Source: CAIVVT01 sp963823095 (lineage in GTDB: Bacteria > Acidobacteriota > Terriglobia > Bryobacterales > Bryobacteraceae). Taken from it: a stretch of DNA of 64,000 nt. A model generated the notes under the pieces. The model was not told the DNA's origin, made no database searches, and was given only the letters and a program-made list of their open reading frames with translations. Shown here piece after piece: positions 36,912 to 45,676 of the stretch. The DNA lies in the NCBI GenBank assembly GCA_963823095.1, contig CAWGKI010000018.1, forward strand, positions 1-64,000, written 5' to 3'. Made by a program: the position numbers and the translations under genes. Every line of letters begins with the position of its first letter. The first letter of the stretch is position 1.

Positions 36912-37319
36912 ATGTTGATTTCCGACTCCTTGGAATCACTGGAGCAACAGCGGGCCTACATCGCCAATCGGATCACGGTTTTGGGAGATCTGCGTTGCGG
37001 CTCGATTACTTCCACCGCTGGTCGCTGTGGCAAGCCCACCTGCCATTGCCATCAACCGAATGATCTGAGCCACGGCCCCAACCTCCGCCTCACGTACAAG
37101 GCCGATGGCAAGACCGTCACCCAATCCCTGCCGGACCAAGCCGCGACGCGCAAGGTCGAAAGAGAGATCGCCGAGTTTCGCAAACTGCAAGCACTGCACA
37201 AGAAATTTGTCGAGGTCAATGCGCAGATCTGCCAGATGCGCCCACCGGCACCAGACACGCTGTCGGCGCAGGGAAAAAAACGGTCGAAGCAACCCAGCAG
37301 GAAGTCGCCCGCGAAATAG
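36912..37319 (+). CDS. DUF6788-type accessory protein of an ISKra4 element
   Basis: About 135 residues: SLESLEQQRAYIANRITVLGDLRCGSITSTAGRCGKPTCHCHQPNDLSHGPNLRLTYKADGKTVTQSLP, then a helical tail. The cysteine/histidine cluster CGKPTCHCHQ and the phrase HGPNLRL are characteristic of the small protein encoded in front of ISKra4-type transposases. ATG 36912 is chosen from the family start; the frame is open to 36822. The transposase that follows is broken, so this gene is a passenger without function. Confidence 0.7.
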   Translation: MLISDSLESLEQQRAYIANRITVLGDLRCGSITSTAGRCGKPTCHCHQPNDLSHGPNLRLTYKADGKTVTQSLPDQAATRKVEREIAEFRKLQALHKKFVEVNAQICQMRPPAPDTLSAQGKKRSKQPSRKSPAK

Positions 37320-38163
37320 ATCGACTCTTGCGCGTCATCTTTAACGGCCGCCGCAAGAGCGGCCGTTTCGATTTGGACGCCATCGAGATGACCGTGCGTT
37401 CGGCCCTGCACCGGGCCGGAGCAACAGCCCTGAGCAAGCTCCTGCAGTTTCCCGCCCCGACTGCCGACCAACGGCGCCTCTTGTGTCCCTGTGGCCACTA
37501 GGCGCACTACCTGGGGTTACGCTTCAAACCGCTGCTGACTGCAGTTGGACCAGTGGAACTATTACGCCCGTACTACTTGTGCCGGACTGCCACTGCGGTC
37601 AATTCCCCCTTCGATGTGGAACTCGACATCGAAGATACCGAGTGCTCTCCAGGAGTCCGCCGCAAGAAGGCGGGGGTAGCCCATGAAGCCCCCTTCGAGC
37701 AGGGCCGCCGGCTGCTGAAAGATCTCGCCGATTGGGAGGTCGCCACCAAATCCGTGGAGCGCACCGCGGAGGCGATAGGAGCCGATATCGCCACGCTCGA
37801 ACAACAGGAGATCAGCAGGGCCCGTGCAGTTGGATTTGCCCATCGTCGTCGGTAAGCCGGTTCCGGTCCTCTATGTCGAATTGGATGGCACGGGCGTGCC
37901 CGTTGTGAAAAAGAGACGGTGGGCCGACAGGGTAAAACCGCGGGCCAAGCGGCTCACACCAGGGAGGCCAAACTGGGAGGCGTGTTCGCGCAAACCAAAT
38001 TTGACGACAAAAGTCGAGCCGTCCGCGATCCCGATTCGACCACTTACGTCGGAGCGATTGAAACCGCCGAGGAATTCGGCCAGTGGCTCTACCTGGAAGC
38101 GTGGAAGCGAGGTTGGGTGCGCGCTCAAAAGAAAGTCGTCCTCGGCGACGGCGCCCGGCATTA
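37319..38163 (+). pseudogene. ISKra4-type transposase, multiple frameshifts and truncation
   Basis: Fragments in changing frames: QQEVAREIDRLLRVIFNGRRKSGRFDLDAIEM then a TAG near 37499; AHYLGLRFKPLLTAVGPVELLRPYYLC; DVELDIEDTECSPGVRRKKAGVAHEAPFEQGRRLLKDLADWEVATKSVERTAEAIG; and VGRQGKTAGQAAHTREAKLGGVFAQT, DPDSTTYVGAIETAEEFGQWLYLEAWKRGWVRAQKKVVLGDGA. The element stops near 38152, where it abuts a TonB receptor fragment read on the other strand. The catalytic region is incomplete. A long-dead insertion that took part in a deletion. Confidence 0.8.
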
Positions 38164-38668
38164 GCAGTTCCATGCTCTCCCGCGGGTCACGCCCCCATAC
38201 GGGCAGGTTTTGCAGGATCTTCGTGTCGTAAGTGGTCTGCACGGTCGCGCTGACCGTGTTCACCATCTCCGAAGCCGATGAGACCTCGACGGATTGCTCG
38301 GAGGTACCCAGTTGGAGCAGGACAGAGAGGGTGACTGTTTTCTGTGCCTGCAAAACGACACCCGGCGCCACAAAGGTTTTGAATCCGGTCTGTGCGCACG
38401 ATACCGCGTAGGTGCCTGCCTGAAGAGACGCGAAGAAGTAATTGCCCCGGTCGTCCGAAACGGCCTTGACCACAACTCCGGTTTGCTGATTCCTCACGCT
38501 GATGGTAGCGTGCGGAACGACGGCGCCAGTTGGGTCGGTAATCGTGCCCAGAAGCTGGGACGCAACGTCCATCTGGGCCAGAACGGGAAGTGACAACATG
38601 AGCGCCAACAGTGCGGCAAACCACCACCGCGCGCGAAAGCGCCTGAAAGCTGAGTCTTTCAAGAACAT
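38150..38668 (-). pseudogene. TonB-dependent receptor N-terminus, truncated
   Basis: About 173 residues: signal peptide (WWFAALLALMLSLPVLAQ), a carboxypeptidase-regulatory-like fold (LLGTITDPTGAVVPHATISVRNQQTGVVVKAVSDDRGNYFFASLQAGTYAVSCAQTGFKTF) and the start of the plug (ILQNLPVWGRDPRESMELLMPGA). The frame then runs into antisense of the ISKra4 remnant. Intact proteins of this acidobacterial kind exceed 1000 residues and import large substrates such as oligosaccharides. It stands just downstream of the GH63/GH43 gene (27 bp), so the pair probably formed a polysaccharide-use operon. Confidence 0.82.
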
Positions 38669-38695
38669 AATCCAACCCCCAAAGTCTTCGAGTAT

Positions 38696-41197
38696 TCAAC
38701 GCCCGAGGCTCCCGCTCGCGGCAACGGCTTTCTCAAAGCCAAGGTCCTCCCCTTCGTGCAGAACCAAGGCAATCCGTTCCAGGCTGCCGTGACGGCCGTT
38801 GTACCAGAGCAGCCACTGTTTGCCGTCAAAGATCACAAACGGCTTGTAGCACGCGTCCTGGTCGAACCCGTCCTGGGTCGGCCGGACGATCGGGTTTTTT
38901 GGGTTTCGAACCCAGTTGGTCAATCCGTCCCGGGATCGCGCGATGCCGATCTGAGCATGGTCCATATCGCGATAACCGATGTACACGATGTAGAACCAGC
39001 CGCCGTGCTCAAACACCTGCGCGCCGGCTACCTTGTACTGCTCCCACACGTTCCCGGGCTCGGGGCGGAAGACAGGAGTCGGACTCTTGGTCCAGTGCAG
39101 CCCGTCGGGACTGGTTGCATAGCCGATCGCGTCCGGCTCATACTTGTCGCCGCCGGAATACCACATCCGGAACAGCCCTGAGGTCTGATCCCAGATCACG
39201 CTGGGACACATGACCGACTCCTTCTCCCACGGCGCTTCCGGCCAGACGACGGGCTTATCCCTCATGCGCTTCCAGTTCTTCCCGTCCGGGCTGGTCGCGT
39301 ATCCGATCGAAGACTTGCCGCCGGCTTGCCCGGTGTACCAAAGGTGATACCCGTCCGATCGCTTCACTACGGCGGGACGGTTGATGTCGTCTTCCCAACC
39401 CGTGGCCCGGTTCGGTGGAAACACGAGCTCCGGTTCGGTCCAGTGAATTCCGTCCGCGCTCTCGAAAAGCGCCAGGCTTCCTTTCGGCCGCCACGATCCC
39501 CACATTCGGTATTTGCCGTCTTCGCGCAGCATGGCGATGTCGAAAACGGTCCCGAGCTTGCCGCCTCCGATCAAAGGATTGCCCTCGTACTTCCTCCAGC
39601 CGCCGGCGGCGTCGGGAAGCTTGGCCCGCATCCATTGGAGGCCCGGGGCCGATCCGATCTCCTCCCCGTTCGCGAATACCCTGAGGCCGCGGCCCTTGTG
39701 GTACCGGTTGCCTGTCTTGTCGTACAAGATTGTGAGATCGACGTCGTGGTACCGGACTGCGTCGAGGGCGAAGTAATCCAGCGCCCCCTCCGGCGCCAGG
39801 GGATTGATTTCGACCCACTGGTCGAGTCGCGGTCTCAGGCCCACCAACCCGGTGATGATCAGGTCGTTGAACGTCGAATGGTTGTAGTCCCGCCCCCGGT
39901 CCTGCCCTCCCTTTTCCTGCTGCTTCTCAGGAGACATCTCAGCAAGCTGGTCGCGGGCGATCCACCTGCCCGTGAGCGGGTCCAGGTCTTCATCGAGGAA
40001 TGGGATCGTCCGCCCGTCCGGCAGTGTCAAATGCTGGGATCGAGCGTAATTGCGCAGCAGTTCCAAGTAGTCGTTCTTAGTGACATAGTCCTGCTTGTAG
40101 TTATTCAGAAGGTTGGCCATCGCGACGAGCGTCTGTGACGTCGCGAACGGCCATGAAGGCCCGTTCCACAGGCACTCGTGCGGGTTCTGGAACATGAATC
40201 GGGCGTGGCGGCGTTCGGCGGTGGTTGGCCCGTACGGAGCATGGAACCCGCGCGGATCCATCAACTGCTTCCACGCGACTTCCTTTCCGGGGTTGGGCAG
40301 GTTGAAATACCAAGGAACGTAACCGATGAGTTCGCGCACGTCCACCCGTTCGCTCGTGTCACCGCGTGGCACAGTCTTGTAGAAACCGTAGGTCTCATCC
40401 CACAGTTTTTCCTCCACCAGCGCACGCAGGCGGTCGGCTTTCTGCCGGAACTCCATTGCGACGTCCGGCTTGTACGGCCACACCCAGTTCGCCATATCCG
40501 ACAACGCCATCGCGTCGCCGTACATGTAGCTGTTGATGGTGGGGCGGTATCCGCTGCCGCCAATCGATATCTCCATGCCGTCACGGTCGTCGATCTGCCA
40601 GAACAGCCCGTTCGGATCCTGGTGAGTCTTCTCCCACTCATTGTAGTTGCGGACCAGGTCGGGGAAAAGTTCCACGCCGAGATGTTGGTCCTGGGTCACC
40701 ATGGACCAGGCACGGATCGAGTCCGCGGCCCAGAAGCTATAGCGCTGCGGTTCTCCACCCTTCCGGAACCAGAAGCGAGCGTAGTCGGCCAGGTACCGGC
40801 GGTCGCGAAGCCAGCGACCCTCATAGAAATGGTGGGCGGCGGAGCAACTGATCGTATTCAAGCGACCAGCCCACGGCACGTCCGGAAGGAACTCCGTTAC
40901 CACAAAGCCGTCCGGAGTCTTCTTCAAGTGCTTCCGGTAGGTCCACCACCGAAAGTAGTAGATCTCGTTCAGACCCTCGTCCGAGGATTCGAAGAAGGGG
41001 ATGTTGGACTTCATCCACTCCCAGGCAGACCGATCGTCGACGTAATTGATCTTGCGCTCGATATCGTTCCGGTTGAAACTCTCGACATCATGCCGGAAGT
41101 TTTCAGGGTCCAGCACCAAGGTGGGCGAATCCGCCGCCCAGCCCATCGGCGCCGCGACCAATGCGGCCAGCGCATACTCCGCTCGAAGAATTCGCAT
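38696..41197 (-). CDS. GH63-like glucosidase fused to a five-bladed GH43-like domain
   Basis: About 833 residues with a signal peptide (YALAALVAAPMGWA). Residues about 60-480 form an (alpha/alpha)6 MGH1-type module: YYFRWWTYRKHLKKTPDGFVVTEFLPDVPWAG, FWQIDDRDGMEISIGGSGYRPTINSYMYGDAMALSDMA, HECLWNGPSWPFATSQTLVAMANLL. Residues about 530-825 are a five-bladed propeller of the GH43/GH130 type with repeated blades (LWYTGQAGGKSSIGYATSPDGKNWKRM, RMWYSGGDKYEPDAIGYATSPDGLHWTKS, LLWYNGRHGSLERIAL). One enzyme may cleave a backbone and the other read or trim side groups. It is divergent from the malectin regulator and 27 bp upstream of the TonB fragment. Start ATG 41197 or 41209. Confidence 0.78.
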   Translation of the reverse strand: MRILRAEYALAALVAAPMGWAADSPTLVLDPENFRHDVESFNRNDIERKINYVDDRSAWEWMKSNIPFFESSDEGLNEIYYFRWWTYRKHLKKTPDGFVVTEFLPDVPWAGRLNTISCSAAHHFYEGRWLRDRRYLADYARFWFRKGGEPQRYSFWAADSIRAWSMVTQDQHLGVELFPDLVRNYNEWEKTHQDPNGLFWQIDDRDGMEISIGGSGYRPTINSYMYGDAMALSDMANWVWPYKPDVAMEFRQKADRLRALVEEKLWDETYGFYKTVPRGDTSERVDVRELIGYVPWYFNLPNPGKEVAWKQLMDPRGFHAPYGPTTAERRHARFMFQNPHECLWNGPSWPFATSQTLVAMANLLNNYKQDYVTKNDYLELLRNYARSQHLTLPDGRTIPFLDEDLDPLTGRWIARDQLAEMSPEKQQEKGGQDRGRDYNHSTFNDLIITGLVGLRPRLDQWVEINPLAPEGALDYFALDAVRYHDVDLTILYDKTGNRYHKGRGLRVFANGEEIGSAPGLQWMRAKLPDAAGGWRKYEGNPLIGGGKLGTVFDIAMLREDGKYRMWGSWRPKGSLALFESADGIHWTEPELVFPPNRATGWEDDINRPAVVKRSDGYHLWYTGQAGGKSSIGYATSPDGKNWKRMRDKPVVWPEAPWEKESVMCPSVIWDQTSGLFRMWYSGGDKYEPDAIGYATSPDGLHWTKSPTPVFRPEPGNVWEQYKVAGAQVFEHGGWFYIVYIGYRDMDHAQIGIARSRDGLTNWVRNPKNPIVRPTQDGFDQDACYKPFVIFDGKQWLLWYNGRHGSLERIALVLHEGEDLGFEKAVAASGSLGR

Positions 41198-41379
41198 AAA
41201 TGAAACCATGACCCTCTGTCAGAGTCAGGTTGCGGGAGCGCCGAACGGCAAGCAAGATAAAATAGTGCTAATTGGGTGTTGCTGGAGTAAGTGTCTTTTG
41301 AGTCAATAACGTACGTCTTCGACTAACAGCTGTGTACGCCGTTACAGTGATGTAGACTGGATGTCAAAGCAGGTCAGAC

Positions 41380-42903
41380 ATGTGCCCGGCCAGAGACGAT
41401 CAGGCGGAGAAAGCGGAGTATGCGGCAATTCTCTCCTCCGGCATTTTTCATCGCGGCTCCAATTCGGCCCGGCTGCTGGACTACGTCTGTTCCCGCTACT
41501 TCGCGGCTGAGGAGTCCGTCACCGAGGCCGAAATCGCCATCCATGCGCTTGGCCGGCGGCCCGATTTCGACGCCAAGGAAGATGCCATCGTCCGCGTGGA
41601 GGTGCATCGCGTCCGCAAGCGCCTCGCCGAGTACTATGACGGACCGGCAGCTTCTCACAGCTTGCGGCTTGTCATTCCGTCCGGCCGGTATTTACCACAC
41701 TTCGAACCGTTTCCCGGCCATTCCTCGATACCGTCCCCAGCCACTCACCCCCCGTTAGCAGATCGGCTGTGGCGAAGCGGGCGGTGGGTGCTCGCGAGTG
41801 CGCTGCTTCTCGCCAGTGCGGTTGCTGCCGTCATGGTGTTTCGAAGCCCTGCTCCTCAAACCCAGCCATCGGATCGGAATCCAGACCAACCGGTGGCAAG
41901 CATTCCGCGGCCCGAACTACGGATCATGGCGGGTTCCTCTGCGAAGGAGTACACCGACCGGCTGGGCCACGTGTGGTCCAACGACCGGTTCTTCGAAGGC
42001 GGCGAAGCTCGGTTGGCGAGCTACCGCAAGATCCTGCGAACCGGCGACGTCCAGCTATTCCTGACGTCCAGGCAGGGCACCGATTTCAGCTATCGCGTAC
42101 CACTGCCCCCCGGTATGTACGAATTGCGTTTGTACTTCGCCGAGACGTTTTATGGCGAGGACAACTCGGAAGGGGGTGGCGAATCCAGCCGCATTTTCGA
42201 CGTGACGGCCAACGGCGCGCCACTCTTGACATCCTTTGATCCGCTGTCGGACGCGGGAGGCACTAATACGGCCGATGTGCGCGTCTTCAGCGGGCTTTCG
42301 CCCGCTCCCGACGGCCGGCTGCATCTCCGGTTCAAGACCAGGTGGACCTTGAAAGCGGTGGCGATTGTCAGTGGAATTGAAATCGTTCCAACCACGCACA
42401 AGGCCATTTCACCCATACGTTGGATCGCCTCGGAGTCTCCTCGCGTCGATTCGACTGGCCGATTGTGGCAGCCGGATCAGTTCGTTCAGGGAGGCCGCCG
42501 GCGCGAGCATCACGAAGATGTGACCGGAACTGTCGAGCCCGTGCTTTATCGATCCGAGCGATACGGACACATGACCTATGCGATTCCTGTCTCTGATGGA
42601 AGCTATCGGCTGACGCTGCACTTTTCCGAGCACTGGTTCGGTGTGCCGGCTTACTCAAATGATGCTGGTGTGGGCAGTCGTGTGTTTGACGTTTACTGCA
42701 ATGGTGCCGCCTTGTTACGCGATTTCGACATTATGAAGGAAGCGGGCGGCGCCCTGAAACCGATGGTCAAGGTCTTCCACGGACTGAAAGCGAACCATCA
42801 GGGGAAGCTCCTGCTTTCTTTTGTCCCGGCCGCCGACTATGCCTGCGTCGATGCCATAGAAGTGGTGGATGAGAGCCTCAAGGAAGCATCGAGCCGCCGC
42901 TAG
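41380..42903 (+). CDS. Membrane regulator-like protein with two malectin domains
   Basis: 507 residues. Cytoplasmic N-terminus (about 10-108) is the acidobacterial winged-helix-like domain EYAAILSSGIFHRGSNSARLLDYVCSRYF...EAEIAIHALGRRPDFDAKEDAIVRVEVHRVRKRLAEYY...LVIPSGRYLPHF. One membrane helix follows (about 136-154, WVLASALLLASAVAAVMVF). The periplasmic part holds two malectin-like domains (about 177-330 and 345-500), each with FSYRVPLPPGMYELRLYFAETF or TYAIPVSDGSYRLTLHFSEHW and a SRIFDV/SRVFDV strand. Malectin folds bind glucan-type disaccharides. The layout is that of a one-component transmembrane sugar sensor. The 170 bp shared with the divergent glycosidase gene should hold its target promoter. 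Confidence 0.75.
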   Translation: MCPARDDQAEKAEYAAILSSGIFHRGSNSARLLDYVCSRYFAAEESVTEAEIAIHALGRRPDFDAKEDAIVRVEVHRVRKRLAEYYDGPAASHSLRLVIPSGRYLPHFEPFPGHSSIPSPATHPPLADRLWRSGRWVLASALLLASAVAAVMVFRSPAPQTQPSDRNPDQPVASIPRPELRIMAGSSAKEYTDRLGHVWSNDRFFEGGEARLASYRKILRTGDVQLFLTSRQGTDFSYRVPLPPGMYELRLYFAETFYGEDNSEGGGESSRIFDVTANGAPLLTSFDPLSDAGGTNTADVRVFSGLSPAPDGRLHLRFKTRWTLKAVAIVSGIEIVPTTHKAISPIRWIASESPRVDSTGRLWQPDQFVQGGRRREHHEDVTGTVEPVLYRSERYGHMTYAIPVSDGSYRLTLHFSEHWFGVPAYSNDAGVGSRVFDVYCNGAALLRDFDIMKEAGGALKPMVKVFHGLKANHQGKLLLSFVPAADYACVDAIEVVDESLKEASSRR

Positions 42904-43144
42904 AGCAGGCACCCGGCCATCGCACTTCGTTTTGGCGGTTGACTCGCCGCGGGTTCTTTGTCTAAACATGCAAGTTTGGGTTTAGCCGGAATAGCGCGAC
43001 CGCTCAGCGCGCAGCCCACCCGAGCGGTCATCGGATAGACGGATTTGAAACTCATCAACGACCCTCTTGTACTAAAATAAGTCGTGGAATTACAATGGCT
43101 TAGTGGCGAAATCACGTAGGGGCGTGCCGCGTAAGGACCGAGAA

Positions 43145-43385
43145 TTCGATCTTGCTGCCTCTTGCCGTCCCTTCCGGGATCGATCTCAGGCTACGGGCGC
43201 TGCCACCGCTCCATCGGGCAGGCCTAGCAAAACTCTGTCCGGCGTCGAAATCGGGGGCCTCGGAGTCCGCAGTTGGTCACTCCTTCGAGCGACCCTGATA
43301 AAGTCGGATTGCTTTGTTTCTTTGCGTGTCCGCCGCGCGGCATTCGCGCGAACTCTAAACCACCAGTTCTCGATGTACAAGTAAG
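43145..43385. repeat. Dispersed repeat, copy A
   Basis: About 240 bp that aligns with 48020-48265. Best conserved are GTCGAAAT, CGGAGT..G.AGTTGGTCACTC, GTTTCTTTGC, and CGCGGCATTCGCGCGAACTCT, then CTCGATGT. On the minus strand it reads MTYLYIENWWFRVRANAARRTRKETKQSDF...SDQLRTP, a possible peptide. It lies between the malectin gene and the second CRTAC1 gene in an otherwise gene-free 510 bp. Confidence 0.7.
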
Positions 43386-43414
43386 TCATCGGGCTGGGAC
43401 GGCGTTGCGCCCTT

Positions 43415-45163
43415 CTATGCCGGCAGCGCGTGCGTGCCGACGATTCCCTTGACCTCATTGATGGTCACGAGGCGGTTTGAAGCGACGCCCTTGAAGTTCT
43501 GCTTCAGCCCGCTGGGCCAGAGGACCTCGAGATCGGCAGTTCGAGCCGTGCCAAGGCCAAAGTGCAGGCGAGGATCATTGACCGACAGAAAGCTGGATTG
43601 GCCCACGACTTCCTGGACCTGCAGCTTGCCACCATAGCCAACCCGGACGCGGGCACCGATCGCGCTGCGGTTGGACTTGACACCCTGCAGCTTGACCTTA
43701 ATCCAGTGGTTGTCGCCCTTGATGTCGTTGCGCAGCAGCGAGGGCGGCTCGTTCAAGTTGACCACCAGAATGTCGATGTCGCCATCATTGTCGAAGTCGC
43801 CAAAGGCACAGCCGCGGCTGCAGTGTGGGTCGCTGACGCCGGGTCCGCCCTCGGTCAGCAGTTCCTCGAATTTGCCGCCTCCGAGGTTCCGGAACAGAAC
43901 CCGCGGCGTGCGGTGCGGGTATTGCGGCATCTTCTTGCCGACTTCGGGGTAGACGCTGCCGGTGACCCAGAACAGGTCAGGATTGCCGTCGTTGTCCAGG
44001 TCCTGAATTCCCGCTCCCCAACTCACGTAGCGGGTCTCGACGCCGAGTCCGGCGCGGAGTGTCACGTCGTCGAACGAGGTCGAACTTGAGTTGGCGTAAA
44101 GCGCTGGCGTGTCTTCGGTAAAGTGCGTCTTGAGGATGTCGAGTCTGCCGTCCAGGTTGAAGTCGCCAATGCCCAACCCCATGCCTGCCTGCTCCTGGCC
44201 GTCTTCGTTGAGGGCGACGCCTCTTCCCAGCCCATCCTCGGTGAATGTCCCATCGCGGTTGTACTTGAACAGCAGGCTAGGCGTAGAGTCGCAGGCAACA
44301 TAGATCTCCGGCCATCCATCACCATCGAAGTCCGCGGCCACGGTAGTGAGTCCGTAGGAACCCGTTGCCTTCGTGATTCCCGCCGAGACGCTGACGTCGG
44401 CAAATGTTCCGTCGCCGTTGTTCCTATAAAGACAGTGGGTCTCAGGAGGCAGACCGCGAGGCCCGCAGTTGATTGGTACGCCTTTGAAATTGCAGTTGTT
44501 GTCTTTGCCCGCCGCGGGGATCGCCTTGGGGTCGAACTTCAGGTAGTTTGACACGAACAGATCGAGGTGCCCGTTCTTGTCGTAGTCCACCCACGTGCAA
44601 CCAGTGCCCCAGCGGGCGCCTTCTCGCGCGAGGCCCGCTTGCTTCGTGACGTCGGTAAACGTCCCGTCCCCGTTGTTGCGGTACAGGATGTTGTGCGGCC
44701 ACCCGGTGATGAAGATGTCCTCGAAGCCGTCGTTGTTGTAGTCGCCGACTGTCACGCCGCAGAACCAGCCCTCGTGCGTCAGGCCCGCCTTAGCCGTGAC
44801 GTCGGTGAACGTGCCGTCCCGATTGTTCTTGTACAGCCGGTTCGTTGCACCTTCCGGCGCTGCTTCCCAACGCGAGCCGGTGAGCAGCAGGATATCCAGC
44901 CAGCCGTCGTCGTCGTAGTCGAGGAACGCCGCTCCGCAGCCAATCGCTTCCAGGATGTAGGCGTTGGTGTCCACGCCGCCATAGATTACAGGCGCGGTCA
45001 GTCCGGCCTGCGCGGCGACGTCGGTGAACCGGGCATTGAATGGCAGGCCCGACGCTTTGCCTCTCGCCTTGGCGGTGATTCCACGGGATGCCATCTGGCC
45101 GCATACCGGCAGGGCCGGGACCAGCATCGTTCCGAATAAAGTCCTTCGAGTGATGGAGTCCAT
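43415..45163 (-). CDS. Secreted CRTAC1-family protein (FG-GAP and ASPIC/UnbV)
   Basis: About 582 residues. ATG 45163 gives a Tat-like start (SITRRTLFGTMLVPALPVCG). VCBS/FG-GAP repeats with Ca loops follow: LDYDDDGWLDILL, GDYNNDGFEDIFI, VDYDKNGHLDLFV, ADFDGDGWPEIYV, GDFNLDGRLDILK, QDLDNDGNPDLFW, GDFDNDGDIDILV, each with an NNRDGTFTDVTAKAGL-like strand. The end is ASPIC/UnbV (SNRSAIGARVRVGYGGKLQVQEV...VLWPSGLKQNF). It is a paralogue of 29017-30654 but uses a Tat-like rather than Sec-like export signal. Extracellular; function unknown. Confidence 0.88.
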   Translation of the reverse strand: MDSITRRTLFGTMLVPALPVCGQMASRGITAKARGKASGLPFNARFTDVAAQAGLTAPVIYGGVDTNAYILEAIGCGAAFLDYDDDGWLDILLLTGSRWEAAPEGATNRLYKNNRDGTFTDVTAKAGLTHEGWFCGVTVGDYNNDGFEDIFITGWPHNILYRNNGDGTFTDVTKQAGLAREGARWGTGCTWVDYDKNGHLDLFVSNYLKFDPKAIPAAGKDNNCNFKGVPINCGPRGLPPETHCLYRNNGDGTFADVSVSAGITKATGSYGLTTVAADFDGDGWPEIYVACDSTPSLLFKYNRDGTFTEDGLGRGVALNEDGQEQAGMGLGIGDFNLDGRLDILKTHFTEDTPALYANSSSTSFDDVTLRAGLGVETRYVSWGAGIQDLDNDGNPDLFWVTGSVYPEVGKKMPQYPHRTPRVLFRNLGGGKFEELLTEGGPGVSDPHCSRGCAFGDFDNDGDIDILVVNLNEPPSLLRNDIKGDNHWIKVKLQGVKSNRSAIGARVRVGYGGKLQVQEVVGQSSFLSVNDPRLHFGLGTARTADLEVLWPSGLKQNFKGVASNRLVTINEVKGIVGTHALPA

Positions 45164-45549
45164 CCTGGTGGAATCTGCGTCCAACGGATCTCATGCTGAC
45201 AGACGGCATTCGGGATTGTCAAAACGACGCGGCAAAATGGTCTCCGGGCCGTCGAACAGCGGTGGGCCTCTGCGTGAATTGCGCTCGAGGTTGCTTCGAG
45301 GACATAGGTGATGTCCACCGTCCTTAATGTCGCGGCGGCGTCGAACGCTGCATGTTCAGCTCGACGTTCGGCATCGTGACGTCCACCTGCGATCCGCGCG
45401 TGATCCATCCGGGCGCGCGCATTTCTTTCTAGCCCCGTGAACGATTAAGTGCGGCGCGGAGTGGAACGGATGCATGACGTCTTTGTTGAGGGGTGTTGCG
45501 GGGTGGGTGCATGGCGCCGGTTCTCGCTCAACGCGGTGGCGCGGAAAAG

Positions 45550-45587
45550 GCGGACGCTGGAGCGTCCGCGCGACCGTGGACGGTCGC
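45550..45587. repeat. Two tandem perfect hairpins
   Basis: GCGGACGCT-GG-AGCGTCCGC (45550-45569) is immediately followed by GCGACCGT-GG-ACGGTCGC (45570-45587). Each is a perfect palindrome closing on TGGA. They lie about 90 bp upstream of the GH127 gene, in a 513-bp gap (45164-45676) that holds no other recognised feature. No T-run follows on the plus strand (CCCCAC, then ATTTTCG), so a terminator is doubtful. Confidence 0.75.
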
Positions 45588-45676
45588 CCCACATTTTCGT
45601 CGCGCACCCGAGTGGAGCAAGCCACGCGGCGTCCCGATTCTGTGTGCTCATATCCTCCGCGTGAAAGAATTACTCC

